Shown: positions 45,472 to 54,732, counted from the stretch's first letter. The stretch: 64,000 bases of DNA from Mycobacterium sp. DL440 (GCF_011745145.1 NZ_CP050191.1:1453991-1517990); one strand, 5' to 3'. The notes: generated from the sequence alone by a model not told the origin. Program-made: numbers and translations.

Positions 45472-46332
45472 TCAGTGGTGGTGATGGGTGTCGTGATCGC
45501 CGGGTGCGGGCGTTTCGACCATCAGTGCGTCGACCCGCGACAGTTTGGTGCCGATCAGGCGCTCCGGATAGGCGTCGGTGGTGGTGACCAGAAACAGGGT
45601 GCGTCCCTCGGCGCCGCCCAGGGCGCATGCGATCGCGGTGCGCCCGTCGGCGTCGACCCGGTGTGTAACCGCAGAACCGTCGGGGGCGAACCGCTGGAAC
45701 TCCTGCGCAAGGGTCAGTGCCGCCCACACCCCGCCCTCGGCGTCGATCGCGAGGCCGTCCGGCGGGCCGTCGAGCCCCTCGGCGAACACCCGCCGGTCGG
45801 CGAGGCCGCCGTCGGCACCGATGGTGAAGGCGCTCAGTCGTCGCGCGGTGGACTCCGCGACGATCAGGGTGGTGCCGTCCGGGGTGATCACCATGCCGTT
45901 CGGAAAGTCGAGATGCTCGGCGACCACCGTCACCCGGTCATCGGGGTCGATGCGCACGATCACCCCGTTGGTACGGGCCTGCGATCCGACATAGGCCCGG
46001 CCGTGCTCGTCGACCACCATGTCACCGAGGGCCGCGGGGACCAGGTCGCTGAGATCGGCCAGCAGCCCGACGGAGTCGCCGTCGTAGCGCAGCACCTGGC
46101 GGCGCTGGGTGGACACGATCAGCAGGGTGCCATCGGGCCGAAAACCCAGACCGGACGGGGAATGTCCGGGTACGGGCAGGGTGGTCATGGAGCCTGACAA
46201 CGTGACCGTGTGCACGGCCTCGCCCAGCATGTCGGAGAACCACAGCAGGCCCTCGAACCAGCGCGGCCCCTCGCCGAAACAGAAACCATGCGCCAGTTCG
46301 GTTGTCCCGGTTTCTTCGGTTCCTGCAGTCAT
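45472..46332 (-). CDS. SMP-30/gluconolactonase/LRE family lactonase
   Basis: A 286-residue six-bladed beta-propeller: CFGEGPRWFEGLLWFSDML provides the metal Glu, FPNGMVITPDG the Asn/Asp, and GPPDGLAIDAEGGVWAAL the second Asp block. These Ca/Zn enzymes hydrolyse lactones. The protein ends with HDTHHHH, a natural histidine cluster that may bind metal. First gene of a two-gene leftward unit with the thioesterase, starting 11 bp from the dyad at 46344. A lactonase fits well beside a Baeyer-Villiger monooxygenase, whose cyclic products are lactones. Confidence 0.9.
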   Translation of the reverse strand: MTAGTEETGTTELAHGFCFGEGPRWFEGLLWFSDMLGEAVHTVTLSGSMTTLPVPGHSPSGLGFRPDGTLLIVSTQRRQVLRYDGDSVGLLADLSDLVPAALGDMVVDEHGRAYVGSQARTNGVIVRIDPDDRVTVVAEHLDFPNGMVITPDGTTLIVAESTARRLSAFTIGADGGLADRRVFAEGLDGPPDGLAIDAEGGVWAALTLAQEFQRFAPDGSAVTHRVDADGRTAIACALGGAEGRTLFLVTTTDAYPERLIGTKLSRVDALMVETPAPGDHDTHHHH

Positions 46333-46343
46333 GTCCTTGCGCC

Positions 46344-46369
46344 TTTACAAAACACGCCATAAGTGTCAC
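46344..46369. promoter_or_regulatory. Island operator, copy C
   Basis: TTTACA-N14-TGTCAC between the SMP-30/thioesterase unit (leftward) and the seven-gene operon beginning at 46408 (rightward). Confidence 0.75.
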
Positions 46370-46407
46370 GCTCGCATGGTGCCACTGTCAACTATCGGAG
46401 CGTCGTG

Positions 46408-47112
46408 ATGAAGAAGTTCTACGGCCACACGCTGCTGTATTTGCACGAGACCATCGACCTGGGGTCGGGGCGGACCGACCAATTTACCGAGATGTTCGGC
46501 GAGGTCTACCAACCGATGATGGAGGACCTCGGCGCGCGCCTGTTCGCGATCTGGGAAACCACGCCCTACAACGGGCACTGGCCGCAGGCGACGATCATCT
46601 GGGAGATCGACGCATTCGCCGACTACGCCCGCATCGGCAAGGCGCAGGCAGTCGGCGGCAGCCATGAGAAGCCGGCACTGCAGTGGGCGGCCTACCTGTC
46701 CGAGATCGGGGCCCGTGGTGAGGGCCGAATCATGTACGCCGGCAAGTACAACAGGACGCTCGCGCAGCTGCGAGAGGCGAACTTCGGTGCGGGTCTGGTG
46801 ATTCAGGAGATCATGGAGACCAAGCCCGGGCGCCAGGACGACTACATTCGGGAACTGGAGCGGCTGTATGTGCCGTGGTCGGAAAGCACCGGTAAGCGCT
46901 GGCTGGGCTCGTTCATCACCACCTTCCGGTTCAACGAGGTGATCCACTACTGGGCGCTCGACGACGACTGGGACTGCTTCGAGAACCACTACCCGTCCTG
47001 GAAGGGAGACCCGCCCGCGGAGATCGTCACCTGGATGAGCGTGGCCCCCGCACTGCGCGACGGCTGGGAGGATTCCATCCTTTCGGCCCTGCCGCCGTCG
47101 CCACTCAAGTAG
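46408..47112 (+). CDS. Duplicated dimeric alpha-beta-barrel protein (NIPSNAP-like)
   Basis: A 234-residue protein built from two similar ferredoxin-like repeats: the first around LLYLHETIDLGSGRTDQF ... WEIDAFADYARI, the second around LVIQEIMETKPGRQDDYI ... YWALDDDWDCFENH. Such folds are found in NIPSNAP, EthD and related small enzymes or binding proteins. ATG 46408 has GGAG 7 bp upstream. First gene of the long rightward operon with P450, ADH, aldolase, SDR, Baeyer-Villiger oxygenase and esterase, 7 bp before the P450. Function unknown. Confidence 0.75.
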   Translation: MKKFYGHTLLYLHETIDLGSGRTDQFTEMFGEVYQPMMEDLGARLFAIWETTPYNGHWPQATIIWEIDAFADYARIGKAQAVGGSHEKPALQWAAYLSEIGARGEGRIMYAGKYNRTLAQLREANFGAGLVIQEIMETKPGRQDDYIRELERLYVPWSESTGKRWLGSFITTFRFNEVIHYWALDDDWDCFENHYPSWKGDPPAEIVTWMSVAPALRDGWEDSILSALPPSPLK

Positions 47113-47119
47113 GCCCGCC

Positions 47120-48349
47120 ATGAATCAACCTGTGCTGCAAGACTTCACGTACGACCCGTTCGATCCGGACGTGATGGCCAACCCGCTGCCGTACTACCGG
47201 GTCCTGCGCGACGAGTACCCGGTGTACTACATCGACAAGTGGGACACCTATGCGCTGTCCCGGTTCGACGACATCTGGAACATGCTCGGGGTCAACGACG
47301 GAACCTTTGTGGCCTCCGAGGGGACGCTGCCCGCCGCGAACGTCCTGGCGCACCGCAACGACGGCCCGGTGTCCGATCCGGCGCTGCATCCGATGCCCTT
47401 TCATGCCAACTTCGATTCACCGCTCTACGAGAATGTGCGGCGCTGTACCTCGGCGCAGTTCCGGCCGCGATCGGTGACCAAGCTGGCCGAGAAGATCCGG
47501 ACGCTGGCCAACGAGCGGCTCGACGAGTTGCTGCCCCGAGGCAGCTTCGACTTGACGCAGGATTACGGTGGCATCGTCGCGGCCGCCATGGTCTGCGAAT
47601 TCGTCGGGCTGCCAGTAGAGCTCGCGCCAGAAGTGCTGGCGACGGTCAACGCGGGCAGCCTCGCACAACCAGGGGAAGGGGTCGAGGTCGGCAACGCCCG
47701 CCCCGGCTACCTGTCCTACCTCACCCCGATCATCGAGCGCCGGCGCGCGGCAGGTCCTGACGGCAGCGTCCCGATCGCCGATGCCCTGATCGATTTCCGG
47801 CTGCCCGACGGATCGGCCTTCGGCGACATGGAGGCCGCCGTGCAGATGCTCGGCGTCTTCATCGGCGGTACCGAGACGGTCCCGAAGATCACCGCGACCG
47901 GGCTGTGGCAGCTGCTGCGCCACCCCGATCAATTGGCCGCAGTGCGTTCCGATCTCGACGGCAACGTGCCGGTTGCTCGTGAGGAGATCATCCGGCACAG
48001 CGCCCCGGCGCAGTGGTTCGCCCGAACGGTGCGGCGGCCCTACACCGTTCACGGCACCACGATCAAACCCGGCCAGCGTGTCATCACCTTGTTGGCCTCG
48101 GCTGCCCGCGACGAACGGGAATACGACAATCCGGACGATTTCGTGTGGAACCGGCCCATCGAACGGCTGCTGTCGTTCGGGCACGGCCAGCACTTCTGCC
48201 TCGGTGTCCACGTGGCCCGGATGGAGATCACGATCATGATCCAGGAGTTCCTCAAACGCGTGCCCGACTACCACATCGACGAAGCCGCGGCCTGTCGGCC
48301 GCCGTCGAGCTTCCAGTGGGGCTGGAACAACATTCCCGTGGAGGTGTGA
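47120..48349 (+). CDS. Cytochrome P450 (third of three)
   Basis: A 409-residue P450 with I-helix IGGTET, K-helix EEIIR and haem ligand Cys360 in SFGHGQHFCLGVHVAR. The N-terminal part lacks any membrane anchor. It differs clearly in sequence from the other two island P450s, so the three probably oxidise different positions or intermediates. The alcohol dehydrogenase gene starts one base after its stop. The acid-alcohol pair position in the I helix is replaced by Glu-Thr, which is common. Confidence 0.93.
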   Translation: MNQPVLQDFTYDPFDPDVMANPLPYYRVLRDEYPVYYIDKWDTYALSRFDDIWNMLGVNDGTFVASEGTLPAANVLAHRNDGPVSDPALHPMPFHANFDSPLYENVRRCTSAQFRPRSVTKLAEKIRTLANERLDELLPRGSFDLTQDYGGIVAAAMVCEFVGLPVELAPEVLATVNAGSLAQPGEGVEVGNARPGYLSYLTPIIERRRAAGPDGSVPIADALIDFRLPDGSAFGDMEAAVQMLGVFIGGTETVPKITATGLWQLLRHPDQLAAVRSDLDGNVPVAREEIIRHSAPAQWFARTVRRPYTVHGTTIKPGQRVITLLASAARDEREYDNPDDFVWNRPIERLLSFGHGQHFCLGVHVARMEITIMIQEFLKRVPDYHIDEAAACRPPSSFQWGWNNIPVEV

Positions 48350-48350
48350 C

Positions 48351-49319
48351 GTGTGGTCATACCGGCTCGTCGCTCCGTATAGGTTTGAGCGGAGCGAGGT
48401 TTCAGAACCATCGCCGGAATCATTGGCCGACGGACAGGTGCTGCTGGACTTCCTGGCCGCCGGGATCTGCGGCAGCGATATTCCCGGATTCCGGGGTACC
48501 CAGGGCAAGTTGCCCGGTGACACGGGTCCCTGCGCCGCGGAGATGGCCGGCTTTCCGATCCACGAGATCGTCGGTGAGGTGCTGGCCAGCCGCCATCCGG
48601 ACCACGGACCGGGGGACCGGGTGGTCGGTTGGGCGTCGGGTTTCGACGGTTTGATGGGGCAGGTGGTCGCCGACGGCGCCGGGCTGGTGTCCTACGACCC
48701 TGCGCTGTCCCCGCAGCTAGCCGTCGGCCTGCAGCCGCTGGCGTGTGTGCTCTACGCGCTGGAGCAGTTACCCGACGTCACAGGCCGCCACGTCGCGGTC
48801 ATCGGACAGGGCTCGATCGGATTGCTGTTCTCCTACGTGGCAAAGGCTTTTGGCGCCTCGCGGGTCACCGGGGTGGACCCGGTGGACCGCTCGTCGGTGA
48901 GCTCACAGTTTGGCGTCGACACCCCGGTCCTGGCCACGAGCGATCGCTGGGTCAGGCATCTGGCGGGCACCGGTAAGCCTGAGATCGTCATCGAGACCGT
49001 CGGGCATCAGGTCGCCACGCTCAACCATGCCCTGGAAGCCACCGCGTTCGGAGGCACGGTGTTCTATTTCGGCGTGCCCGATGACGACAGCTATCCGATC
49101 AGCATGCGCACCATGCTCCGCAACAACCTCACCCTGAAATCTGGTGTCACCCTGGACCGCCAGCGCGTGCTGCGCCGGGCCGACGAGTTCGCCCGCGAGC
49201 ACCCCGACCTGTTACCCAGCTATGTGACCCACACTTTCGGTTCGGACGATGTGCAGGCGGCGTTCGAACTCGCCTGCCGTCCGGTGCCCGAGCGCGTCAA
49301 GATCGCGATCACCCGATGA
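48351..49319 (+). CDS. Zinc-type alcohol dehydrogenase (medium-chain dehydrogenase)
   Basis: A 322-residue MDR protein. GICGSD contains the first catalytic-zinc Cys, FPIHEIVGEV has His-Glu in place of the usual GHE, and the NAD(P) motif is VIGQGSIGLLFSYVAKAFGA. The structural-zinc four-cysteine loop is missing, so it is a shorter subfamily. GTG 48351 is separated by one base from the P450 stop, and its own stop overlaps the aldolase start. It would oxidise the alcohol formed by a P450 to the ketone required by the Baeyer-Villiger enzyme. Confidence 0.87.
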   Translation: MWSYRLVAPYRFERSEVSEPSPESLADGQVLLDFLAAGICGSDIPGFRGTQGKLPGDTGPCAAEMAGFPIHEIVGEVLASRHPDHGPGDRVVGWASGFDGLMGQVVADGAGLVSYDPALSPQLAVGLQPLACVLYALEQLPDVTGRHVAVIGQGSIGLLFSYVAKAFGASRVTGVDPVDRSSVSSQFGVDTPVLATSDRWVRHLAGTGKPEIVIETVGHQVATLNHALEATAFGGTVFYFGVPDDDSYPISMRTMLRNNLTLKSGVTLDRQRVLRRADEFAREHPDLLPSYVTHTFGSDDVQAAFELACRPVPERVKIAITR

Positions 49320-50128
49320 ACCCCAGCAGACTGCAGGACGCGCTGGCGGCCAACGCACAGGTATGGGGCGGCTGGGTGGTGGGGCCGACGATCCTCGGCC
49401 CCGAGGAGTTCGCCGCGGCCGGCTATCACTATGTCGGATTCGACGTCCAGCATGGGTATCTCGACGATGCCGACGTGGCTCTGCTGTTGCGCCGGCTCGA
49501 GCATGTGTCGATCGCGACGGCGGTCCGGTTGCCCTCCACTGACCCCGCACCGATCGGCCGGGTGCTCGACGCGGGCGCCGACGCGGTGATCATCGCCATG
49601 GTGGAATCCGCCGAGCAGGCCGCCGCGGCAGTTGCGGCTACCCGGTACGCCCCGGCCGGGGTGCGCAGCTTCGGGCCGCTCCGGTCCGGTCTGGGACACG
49701 ACACCGCCGAGTTGGAGGCTCGGGTGAGCGTGTTCGCGATGATCGAGACGGCGCGGGGCCTGGCCGCCGCCGAGGAGATCTGCGCGGAGCCCGGGCTCAC
49801 CGGGATCTACGTCGGACCGGCGGACCTGGCCATCTCGATGGGATACCAACTCTCTGACGCCTGGACGAACCCCGAGGTGCGGGCGGCGATGATCGCGGTC
49901 CAAACCGCCGCGCGCGAGGCCGGACTGGTCACCGGAATCCATGCCGGGGCAGGCAAGCTCGGAAAGGCCGCGGCTGAATTGGGTTTCCAGATGGTCACGC
50001 TGGCCTCGGAATCTCAGGCGCTACGCCGCGGTGCCGCCGAGCACCTCAACGAAGCAACAGGAAATGCCGGTGGTCCGTCCACAACCGGGCACGCCGCGAC
50101 CGGCACCGAACGAGGAGGCTACAACTGA
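49316..50128 (+). CDS. HpcH/HpaI family aldolase/citrate lyase-like protein
   Basis: A 270-residue class II (metal) aldolase: WGGWVVGPTILGPEEFAAAG, VGFDVQHGYLDD (acidic/His pair), ATAVRLPSTDPAPIGRVLDA, VFAMIETARGLAAAEEI with the metal Glu, and GIYVGPADLAISMGY with the metal Asp. It cleaves 2-oxo-4-hydroxy acids, such as 4-hydroxy-2-oxovalerate analogues, to pyruvate and an aldehyde. ATGA overlap with the alcohol dehydrogenase. The last 25 residues are a Gly/Thr-rich extension. Fits as the final carbon-carbon cleavage of the pathway. Confidence 0.9.
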   Translation: MNPSRLQDALAANAQVWGGWVVGPTILGPEEFAAAGYHYVGFDVQHGYLDDADVALLLRRLEHVSIATAVRLPSTDPAPIGRVLDAGADAVIIAMVESAEQAAAAVAATRYAPAGVRSFGPLRSGLGHDTAELEARVSVFAMIETARGLAAAEEICAEPGLTGIYVGPADLAISMGYQLSDAWTNPEVRAAMIAVQTAAREAGLVTGIHAGAGKLGKAAAELGFQMVTLASESQALRRGAAEHLNEATGNAGGPSTTGHAATGTERGGYN

Positions 50129-50139
50129 ACGCAGGAGCA

Positions 50140-50871
50140 GTGCCAAACGGCAACCGGGTCGCGTTGGTGACCGGTGCCGCACGCGGGCAGGGCGCGGCCA
50201 TCGTGCGCCGGCTGGTGGCCGATGGCTACCGCGTGACGGCAACAGATCTGCTGATCGACGAACTAGCCTCCAGCACAGCTGAATTCGGTGACCAGGTGCT
50301 GGCCGCCCAGCTGGACGTAACCTCGGCCGATCAGTGGCAGGCCGCAGTGCAGGCCACCGTCGACCGGTTCGGTGGGCTCAACGCACTGGTCAACAATGCC
50401 GGTGTGCTGCACCGGGCTTCCATTGCCGAAGAAACGCCGGCCGGGTTCGAAACCTCCTGGCGCGTCAACTGTCTGGGCCCATTCCTGGGATTGCAGTCGG
50501 CCCTCGAGCCATTGCGGCAGGCTGATGGTGCTGCCGTGGTGAACACCTGCAGCACCGGCGCCGTCCGCCCGTTCCCGCACCACGCCGCGTACGGGTCATC
50601 CAAGTGGGCGCTGCGCGGGCTCACCCAGCTGGCCGCCGCCGAACTGGGCCGCGACGGGATCCGGGTCAACGCGGTGTTCCCCGGACCGGTCGAGACACCG
50701 ATGCTCGACGAGTCGACCCAGCACCGGCTGGTGGACCGGGCGACGCTGGGCCGCCTGGGCACGCCGACCGAAATCGCCGACGCGGTGGCGTTTCTGCTGT
50801 CGGGTCAGGCGGCGTTCATCACCGGTTCCGAGCTCCTTGTCGACGGCGGCCAATGTCTGCAGATCGGATAG
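50140..50871 (+). CDS. SDR family NAD(P)-dependent oxidoreductase
   Basis: A 243-residue classical SDR: VTGAARGQGAAI cofactor motif, NNAG, catalytic Ser in NTCSTGA, YGSSK (Tyr/Lys) and the C-terminal GSELLVDGG. GTG 50140 is used, yet AGGAG lies only 2 bp before it; an in-frame CTG at 50125 that overlaps the aldolase stop is 6 bp behind AGGAGG, so true initiation may be at CTG. Likely interconverts an alcohol and ketone of the island pathway. Confidence 0.9.
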   Translation: MPNGNRVALVTGAARGQGAAIVRRLVADGYRVTATDLLIDELASSTAEFGDQVLAAQLDVTSADQWQAAVQATVDRFGGLNALVNNAGVLHRASIAEETPAGFETSWRVNCLGPFLGLQSALEPLRQADGAAVVNTCSTGAVRPFPHHAAYGSSKWALRGLTQLAAAELGRDGIRVNAVFPGPVETPMLDESTQHRLVDRATLGRLGTPTEIADAVAFLLSGQAAFITGSELLVDGGQCLQIG

Positions 50872-50876
50872 GTCGA

Positions 50877-52385
50877 ATGTCGCGTTCACCCTCGGTGGGG
50901 ATCATCGGGGCCGGGCCGGGCGGCCTGGCGCTCGGAATCTTCCTGAAAAAGGCAGGTTTCGACAATTTCACCATCTTCGACCGCGAAGACGGGGTCGGCG
51001 GGACATGGCGGATCAACACGTACCCGGGTCTGGCCTGTGACGTCAAATCGCATCTGTACTCGTATTCGTTCGAGCTCAATGCCGACTGGAGCCGGCTGTG
51101 GGCGGGGCAACCAGAGATCCTGGAGTACTTCGAGCGCTGCGCCGAGCGTTACCGGTTGGGTCCGCATCTCCACCTGAACACCGAGATCACCTCGGCGCAG
51201 TGGGACGCCGCCGCCAACAGCTGGGTGCTGACCACCGGGTCGGGTGCACAGCACCGATTCGACGTCGTGGTGTCGGCGATCGGCCTGTTCACCCAACCGC
51301 TGCAACCGGACCTACCGGCCGAGGAGCCTTTCACCGGCACCGTCATGCACACCGCGAACTGGGACCACAGCGTCGCGCTCGACGGCGCCAGGGTGGCCGT
51401 GCTCGGCACCGGATCGACTGCCTCCCAAGTAGTTCCGGAAATGGCAAAAATTGCCGAGAAGGTGTACTCGGTGCAGCGCTCGGCGACCTGGGTGCTGCCC
51501 AAACCCGACCGTCCGTACACCGAGCGGGAACGCTGGCTATTTGCCCATGTGCCGTTCGCAAAGAAGGTCTACCGGACCCGGCTGTGGCTGCGCAGTGAGT
51601 CCAACATCGCGGTCATCGAGAACGGCAGTGACAAGACGCAGGAGTTCAAGGCGCTCGCGCTCAACCTCCTCGAATCGACCGTGGACGACGAGGAACTACG
51701 CGCCAAACTGACCCCGGACCATCCGCTGGGGTGCAAGCGGCTGGTGTTCTCGCCGGATTTCATCGCGACCCTGACGAGATCCAACGTCGAGGTGGTGTCC
51801 AGTCCGGCCCGCGCGCTGCGGGCCCGGTCGCTGGTCACCGAGGACGGCCGGGAACTCGACGTCGATGTGGTGGTGTGCGCCACCGGTTATGCGGCCGCCG
51901 ACTACCTCGGGCAGATCGAGGTGACCGGCGAAGGCGGGGTGTCGCTACACGACACGTGGAGTGACGGGGCATTCGCCTACCTGGGAATGACAGTGCCCGG
52001 CTTCCCCAACTTCTTCATGCTCTACGGGCCCAATACCAATGTCGGCTCCAACAGCGTCATCTTCATTCTGGAGGCGCAGGCCCGCTACGTGGTGCGAGCA
52101 CTGAAACATCTTCGGCGCAAACGCAAGTCATATGTGGCGGTGCGGCCCAGTGCGATGGCCGCGTTTCTCGCCGACATCGACAGGTGGATGCAGGGCACAG
52201 TGTGGCTGACCCGGTGCAGCAGTTATTTCCGGGCCCCCAGCGGCAGGGTGGTCACCCAGTGGCCGCGCAGCGCCCGAGTCTTCTGGTCGATGACCCGCCG
52301 GTTCCGGTCCGCGGACTACACTTTCGAACCGCCCACCAATTACCCGGCCCCGGTCACCGCGGCCGCCGATCGGACGGACGGCTGA
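50877..52385 (+). CDS. Type I Baeyer-Villiger-like flavin monooxygenase
   Basis: A 502-residue class B flavoprotein monooxygenase. FAD motif GIIGAGPGGLALG at the N-terminus, GGTWRINTYPGLACDV, the Baeyer-Villiger fingerprint FTGTVMHTANWDHS at about 152-165 (FxGxxxHxxxW), and NADPH motif VLGTGSTASQVVP. It inserts oxygen next to a ketone, giving an ester or lactone. ATG 50877 is 6 bp after the SDR stop; the upstream open frame is a shadow of the SDR. It precedes an esterase by 3 bp, the expected order for ketone ring cleavage. Confidence 0.93.
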   Translation: MSRSPSVGIIGAGPGGLALGIFLKKAGFDNFTIFDREDGVGGTWRINTYPGLACDVKSHLYSYSFELNADWSRLWAGQPEILEYFERCAERYRLGPHLHLNTEITSAQWDAAANSWVLTTGSGAQHRFDVVVSAIGLFTQPLQPDLPAEEPFTGTVMHTANWDHSVALDGARVAVLGTGSTASQVVPEMAKIAEKVYSVQRSATWVLPKPDRPYTERERWLFAHVPFAKKVYRTRLWLRSESNIAVIENGSDKTQEFKALALNLLESTVDDEELRAKLTPDHPLGCKRLVFSPDFIATLTRSNVEVVSSPARALRARSLVTEDGRELDVDVVVCATGYAAADYLGQIEVTGEGGVSLHDTWSDGAFAYLGMTVPGFPNFFMLYGPNTNVGSNSVIFILEAQARYVVRALKHLRRKRKSYVAVRPSAMAAFLADIDRWMQGTVWLTRCSSYFRAPSGRVVTQWPRSARVFWSMTRRFRSADYTFEPPTNYPAPVTAAADRTDG

Positions 52386-52388
52386 GCC

Positions 52389-53312
52389 ATGGCCTGGCTG
52401 GAGCGCCTCGACCCCGCGTTGCACGGGTTTGCCGAGGCCCGGACCGATCTGACCACTGATCAGCTGGGCGTGGTGCGTACCTCGCTGGATCAGCGTCGCC
52501 GCGATGCTGCGCAGGTCCTGGACACCCCGGGTATTGAGATCGTCGGGGCCCGCGTCGCGCTCGGGCGGCGCACCATCGGAGTGCGCATCTATCGGGGTGG
52601 TCCGTCGCCGTCACCCGCGGTGGTCTACTGCCATTCCGGTGCCTTCGTCCTGGGCAACCTCGACACCGACCAGATCCAATGTGTGGAGTTGGCGCGGCGG
52701 GCCCGGTGCACGGTGATCGCGATGGACTACCGGTTGGCGCCCGAGTATCCGTATCCGGCCGGGTTCGACGATGCGATGGTGGTGCTCAACTGGGCGGCGT
52801 CGTTGGCCGGTGAGCTCGACATCGACGCGGGCCGCATCGCAGTGGCCGGCAGCAGCGCAGGCGGCGCGCTCGCCGCGCTGCTGGCGCAGCACGCCGCGGC
52901 CGGCTCGGCACCTCCGGTGGTGTTCCAGGCCCTGCACCAGCCGGTACTCGACGACCGTCCCACCCGATCCAAGCAGGAGTTCTCCGACACCCCGGGCTTC
53001 GACGGCCCGGCGACCGTAGCGATGTGGCGGCACTATGCGGGCGGCCGGGACGTACCGGAGACGGCCGTGCCCGCCCGGGCCGTGACCCTGACCGGTGTGG
53101 CGCCGGCATTGATCACGTGTTCGGAACTCGATCCGCTGCGCGATGAGGCACTCGACTATGCGCGCAGGCTGTTGACGGAGGGCGTTGCCACCGAACTGCA
53201 TCTGTTTCCCGGGACGTGCCATGGATTCGATTCGTTGCTTCCCGAGTGGGAGGTCAGCCAGCAACTTTTCGCATTACAGGGCGCGGCGTTGCGTCGTGCC
53301 CTGCATGGATGA
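52389..53312 (+). CDS. Alpha/beta hydrolase, hormone-sensitive-lipase type esterase
   Basis: A 307-residue HSL-family esterase. The oxyanion motif HGGG is changed to CHSGAF, the nucleophile motif is AGSSAGGAL (second Ser of GxSxG), the acid is in CSELDPLRDEA and the His in TCHGFDS. It would hydrolyse the ester or lactone made by the Baeyer-Villiger enzyme just upstream. Last gene of the seven-gene operon. The altered oxyanion loop may affect substrate choice. Confidence 0.9.
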   Translation: MAWLERLDPALHGFAEARTDLTTDQLGVVRTSLDQRRRDAAQVLDTPGIEIVGARVALGRRTIGVRIYRGGPSPSPAVVYCHSGAFVLGNLDTDQIQCVELARRARCTVIAMDYRLAPEYPYPAGFDDAMVVLNWAASLAGELDIDAGRIAVAGSSAGGALAALLAQHAAAGSAPPVVFQALHQPVLDDRPTRSKQEFSDTPGFDGPATVAMWRHYAGGRDVPETAVPARAVTLTGVAPALITCSELDPLRDEALDYARRLLTEGVATELHLFPGTCHGFDSLLPEWEVSQQLFALQGAALRRALHG

Positions 53313-53488
53313 TGCGGTAGCTGGTCAGCTCGACGGTGGTTGTGATCGACGTTGTGGGCAATAATGCAGGTCTGTTCTATCCGGATCTCGCACGGACAAA
53401 TCGGTGCGGCCGGTGCGACGATGGCTGCGGCATGCCCAAGGGGTCAACCCGGGTACGTCGGGAGCGAGTGAGCGATTGAGAGGTAACT

Positions 53489-54724
53489 ATGTCGGCCGAC
53501 GACGACCGGCTCATGTACTCCGGAGACGCCAAGCACGCCAGGGAACCCCTGGCATACGGCGGACTTGACGCCCTGCTGGGACCGGTCGCGGCGCTGCCGA
53601 ACGGACGGTCCCGGCACGGCGACGCCAGGGTATCGACCCCTCCCATCGTCTTGACCTCGAATTTCGCCGCTCCCCGCGAAGCGGAGATCACCACCAAACT
53701 CCCGCCGGTTCCGGGCCGCCCGATCAGTGGGTCGTCCTCAGCCGGCAGTTGGATCCTGGAACAGCCGTTCCCAGCGGCCGCACCCGGCGAACCGCGCGCC
53801 ATCGACAATCTCTCCCGCGTCGGCGTGCGCTCTGCGGTCAAGATGCAGCCACGACGTGGCTGGCGGCGGGCGGTGTACGTCACCACCCGCCTCAACCTCG
53901 GGCTTTCCCGCGACGAACTGTATGAACTGGATCTCTACGCCAGGGTGCGCCGCACGGCGCGCGAGTCCCACCAGATCGGTGTCTTCGGCCTCAAGGGTGG
54001 CGTGGGAAAGACCACTGTCACCGTGGCGCTCGGATCGGTGCTGAGCGCGGTTCGTGGCGATCGGATCCTGGCTGTCGACGCCGACCCGGCCGGCGGCAAC
54101 CTGGCCGACCGCGTCGGACGGCAGTCCGCGGCGACAGTGAGCGATCTCCTGGCCGCCAAGGACCTGTCGCGTTACAACGATGTCCGGGCCTACACCAGCA
54201 TGAACGAGTCGAAGCTCGAGGTGCTGTCCAGCGATGAGTACAGCGGCGCCGGCCGGGCCTTCAACGATGCGGACTGGAACGCGGCGACGGCCGCTGTCTC
54301 CAAGCACTACAACCTGGTGCTGGCCGACTGCGCCGCCGACATGTTCGCCCCGGCGGGCCGGGGTGTGCTGTCGACGGTTTCGAGCGCGGTCATCGTGGCC
54401 AGCGCCTCGATCGACGGAGCCCGCCAGGCAGCGGTGACCATGGACTGGCTGCGGCACAACGGCTACCAGGATCTGCTGAACCGGTCCTGCGTCGTGGTCA
54501 ACCATGTCGGGCCACGCAAACCCAACGTGAACACCGGTGACCTGGTGCATCAGTTCCAGAAGCATGTGGCCCCCGGCCGCGTGTTCGTGTTGCCGTGGGA
54601 CAAGCACATCGCCGCGGGTACCGAGATCCATTTCGACCTGCTGCGGCCCGCGTTCCGGCGACGCACACTGCAACTGGCGGCGGCGCTTTCCGACGATTTC
54701 GAGGGCGGGGCGGCGCTAGCTTAA
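53489..54724 (+). CDS. MinD/ParA-family ATPase, EspI-like
   Basis: A 411-residue protein with a deviant Walker A motif (FGLKGGVGKTTVTVALG) at about 169-185, DADPAGGNLADRVGR (switch I) and LVLADCAADMF (Walker B region). The first about 120 residues are low-complexity and Pro/Ala-rich, and RVRRTARES precedes the ATPase part, as in EspI of ESX-1 and its relatives. No ESX genes are nearby, and there is no island operator upstream; the 176-bp spacer 53313-53488 shows nothing notable. Its role here is unknown. It is convergent with DUF427, 8 bp apart. Confidence 0.82.
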   Translation: MSADDDRLMYSGDAKHAREPLAYGGLDALLGPVAALPNGRSRHGDARVSTPPIVLTSNFAAPREAEITTKLPPVPGRPISGSSSAGSWILEQPFPAAAPGEPRAIDNLSRVGVRSAVKMQPRRGWRRAVYVTTRLNLGLSRDELYELDLYARVRRTARESHQIGVFGLKGGVGKTTVTVALGSVLSAVRGDRILAVDADPAGGNLADRVGRQSAATVSDLLAAKDLSRYNDVRAYTSMNESKLEVLSSDEYSGAGRAFNDADWNAATAAVSKHYNLVLADCAADMFAPAGRGVLSTVSSAVIVASASIDGARQAAVTMDWLRHNGYQDLLNRSCVVVNHVGPRKPNVNTGDLVHQFQKHVAPGRVFVLPWDKHIAAGTEIHFDLLRPAFRRRTLQLAAALSDDFEGGAALA

Positions 54725-54732
54725 TTCGCCGG

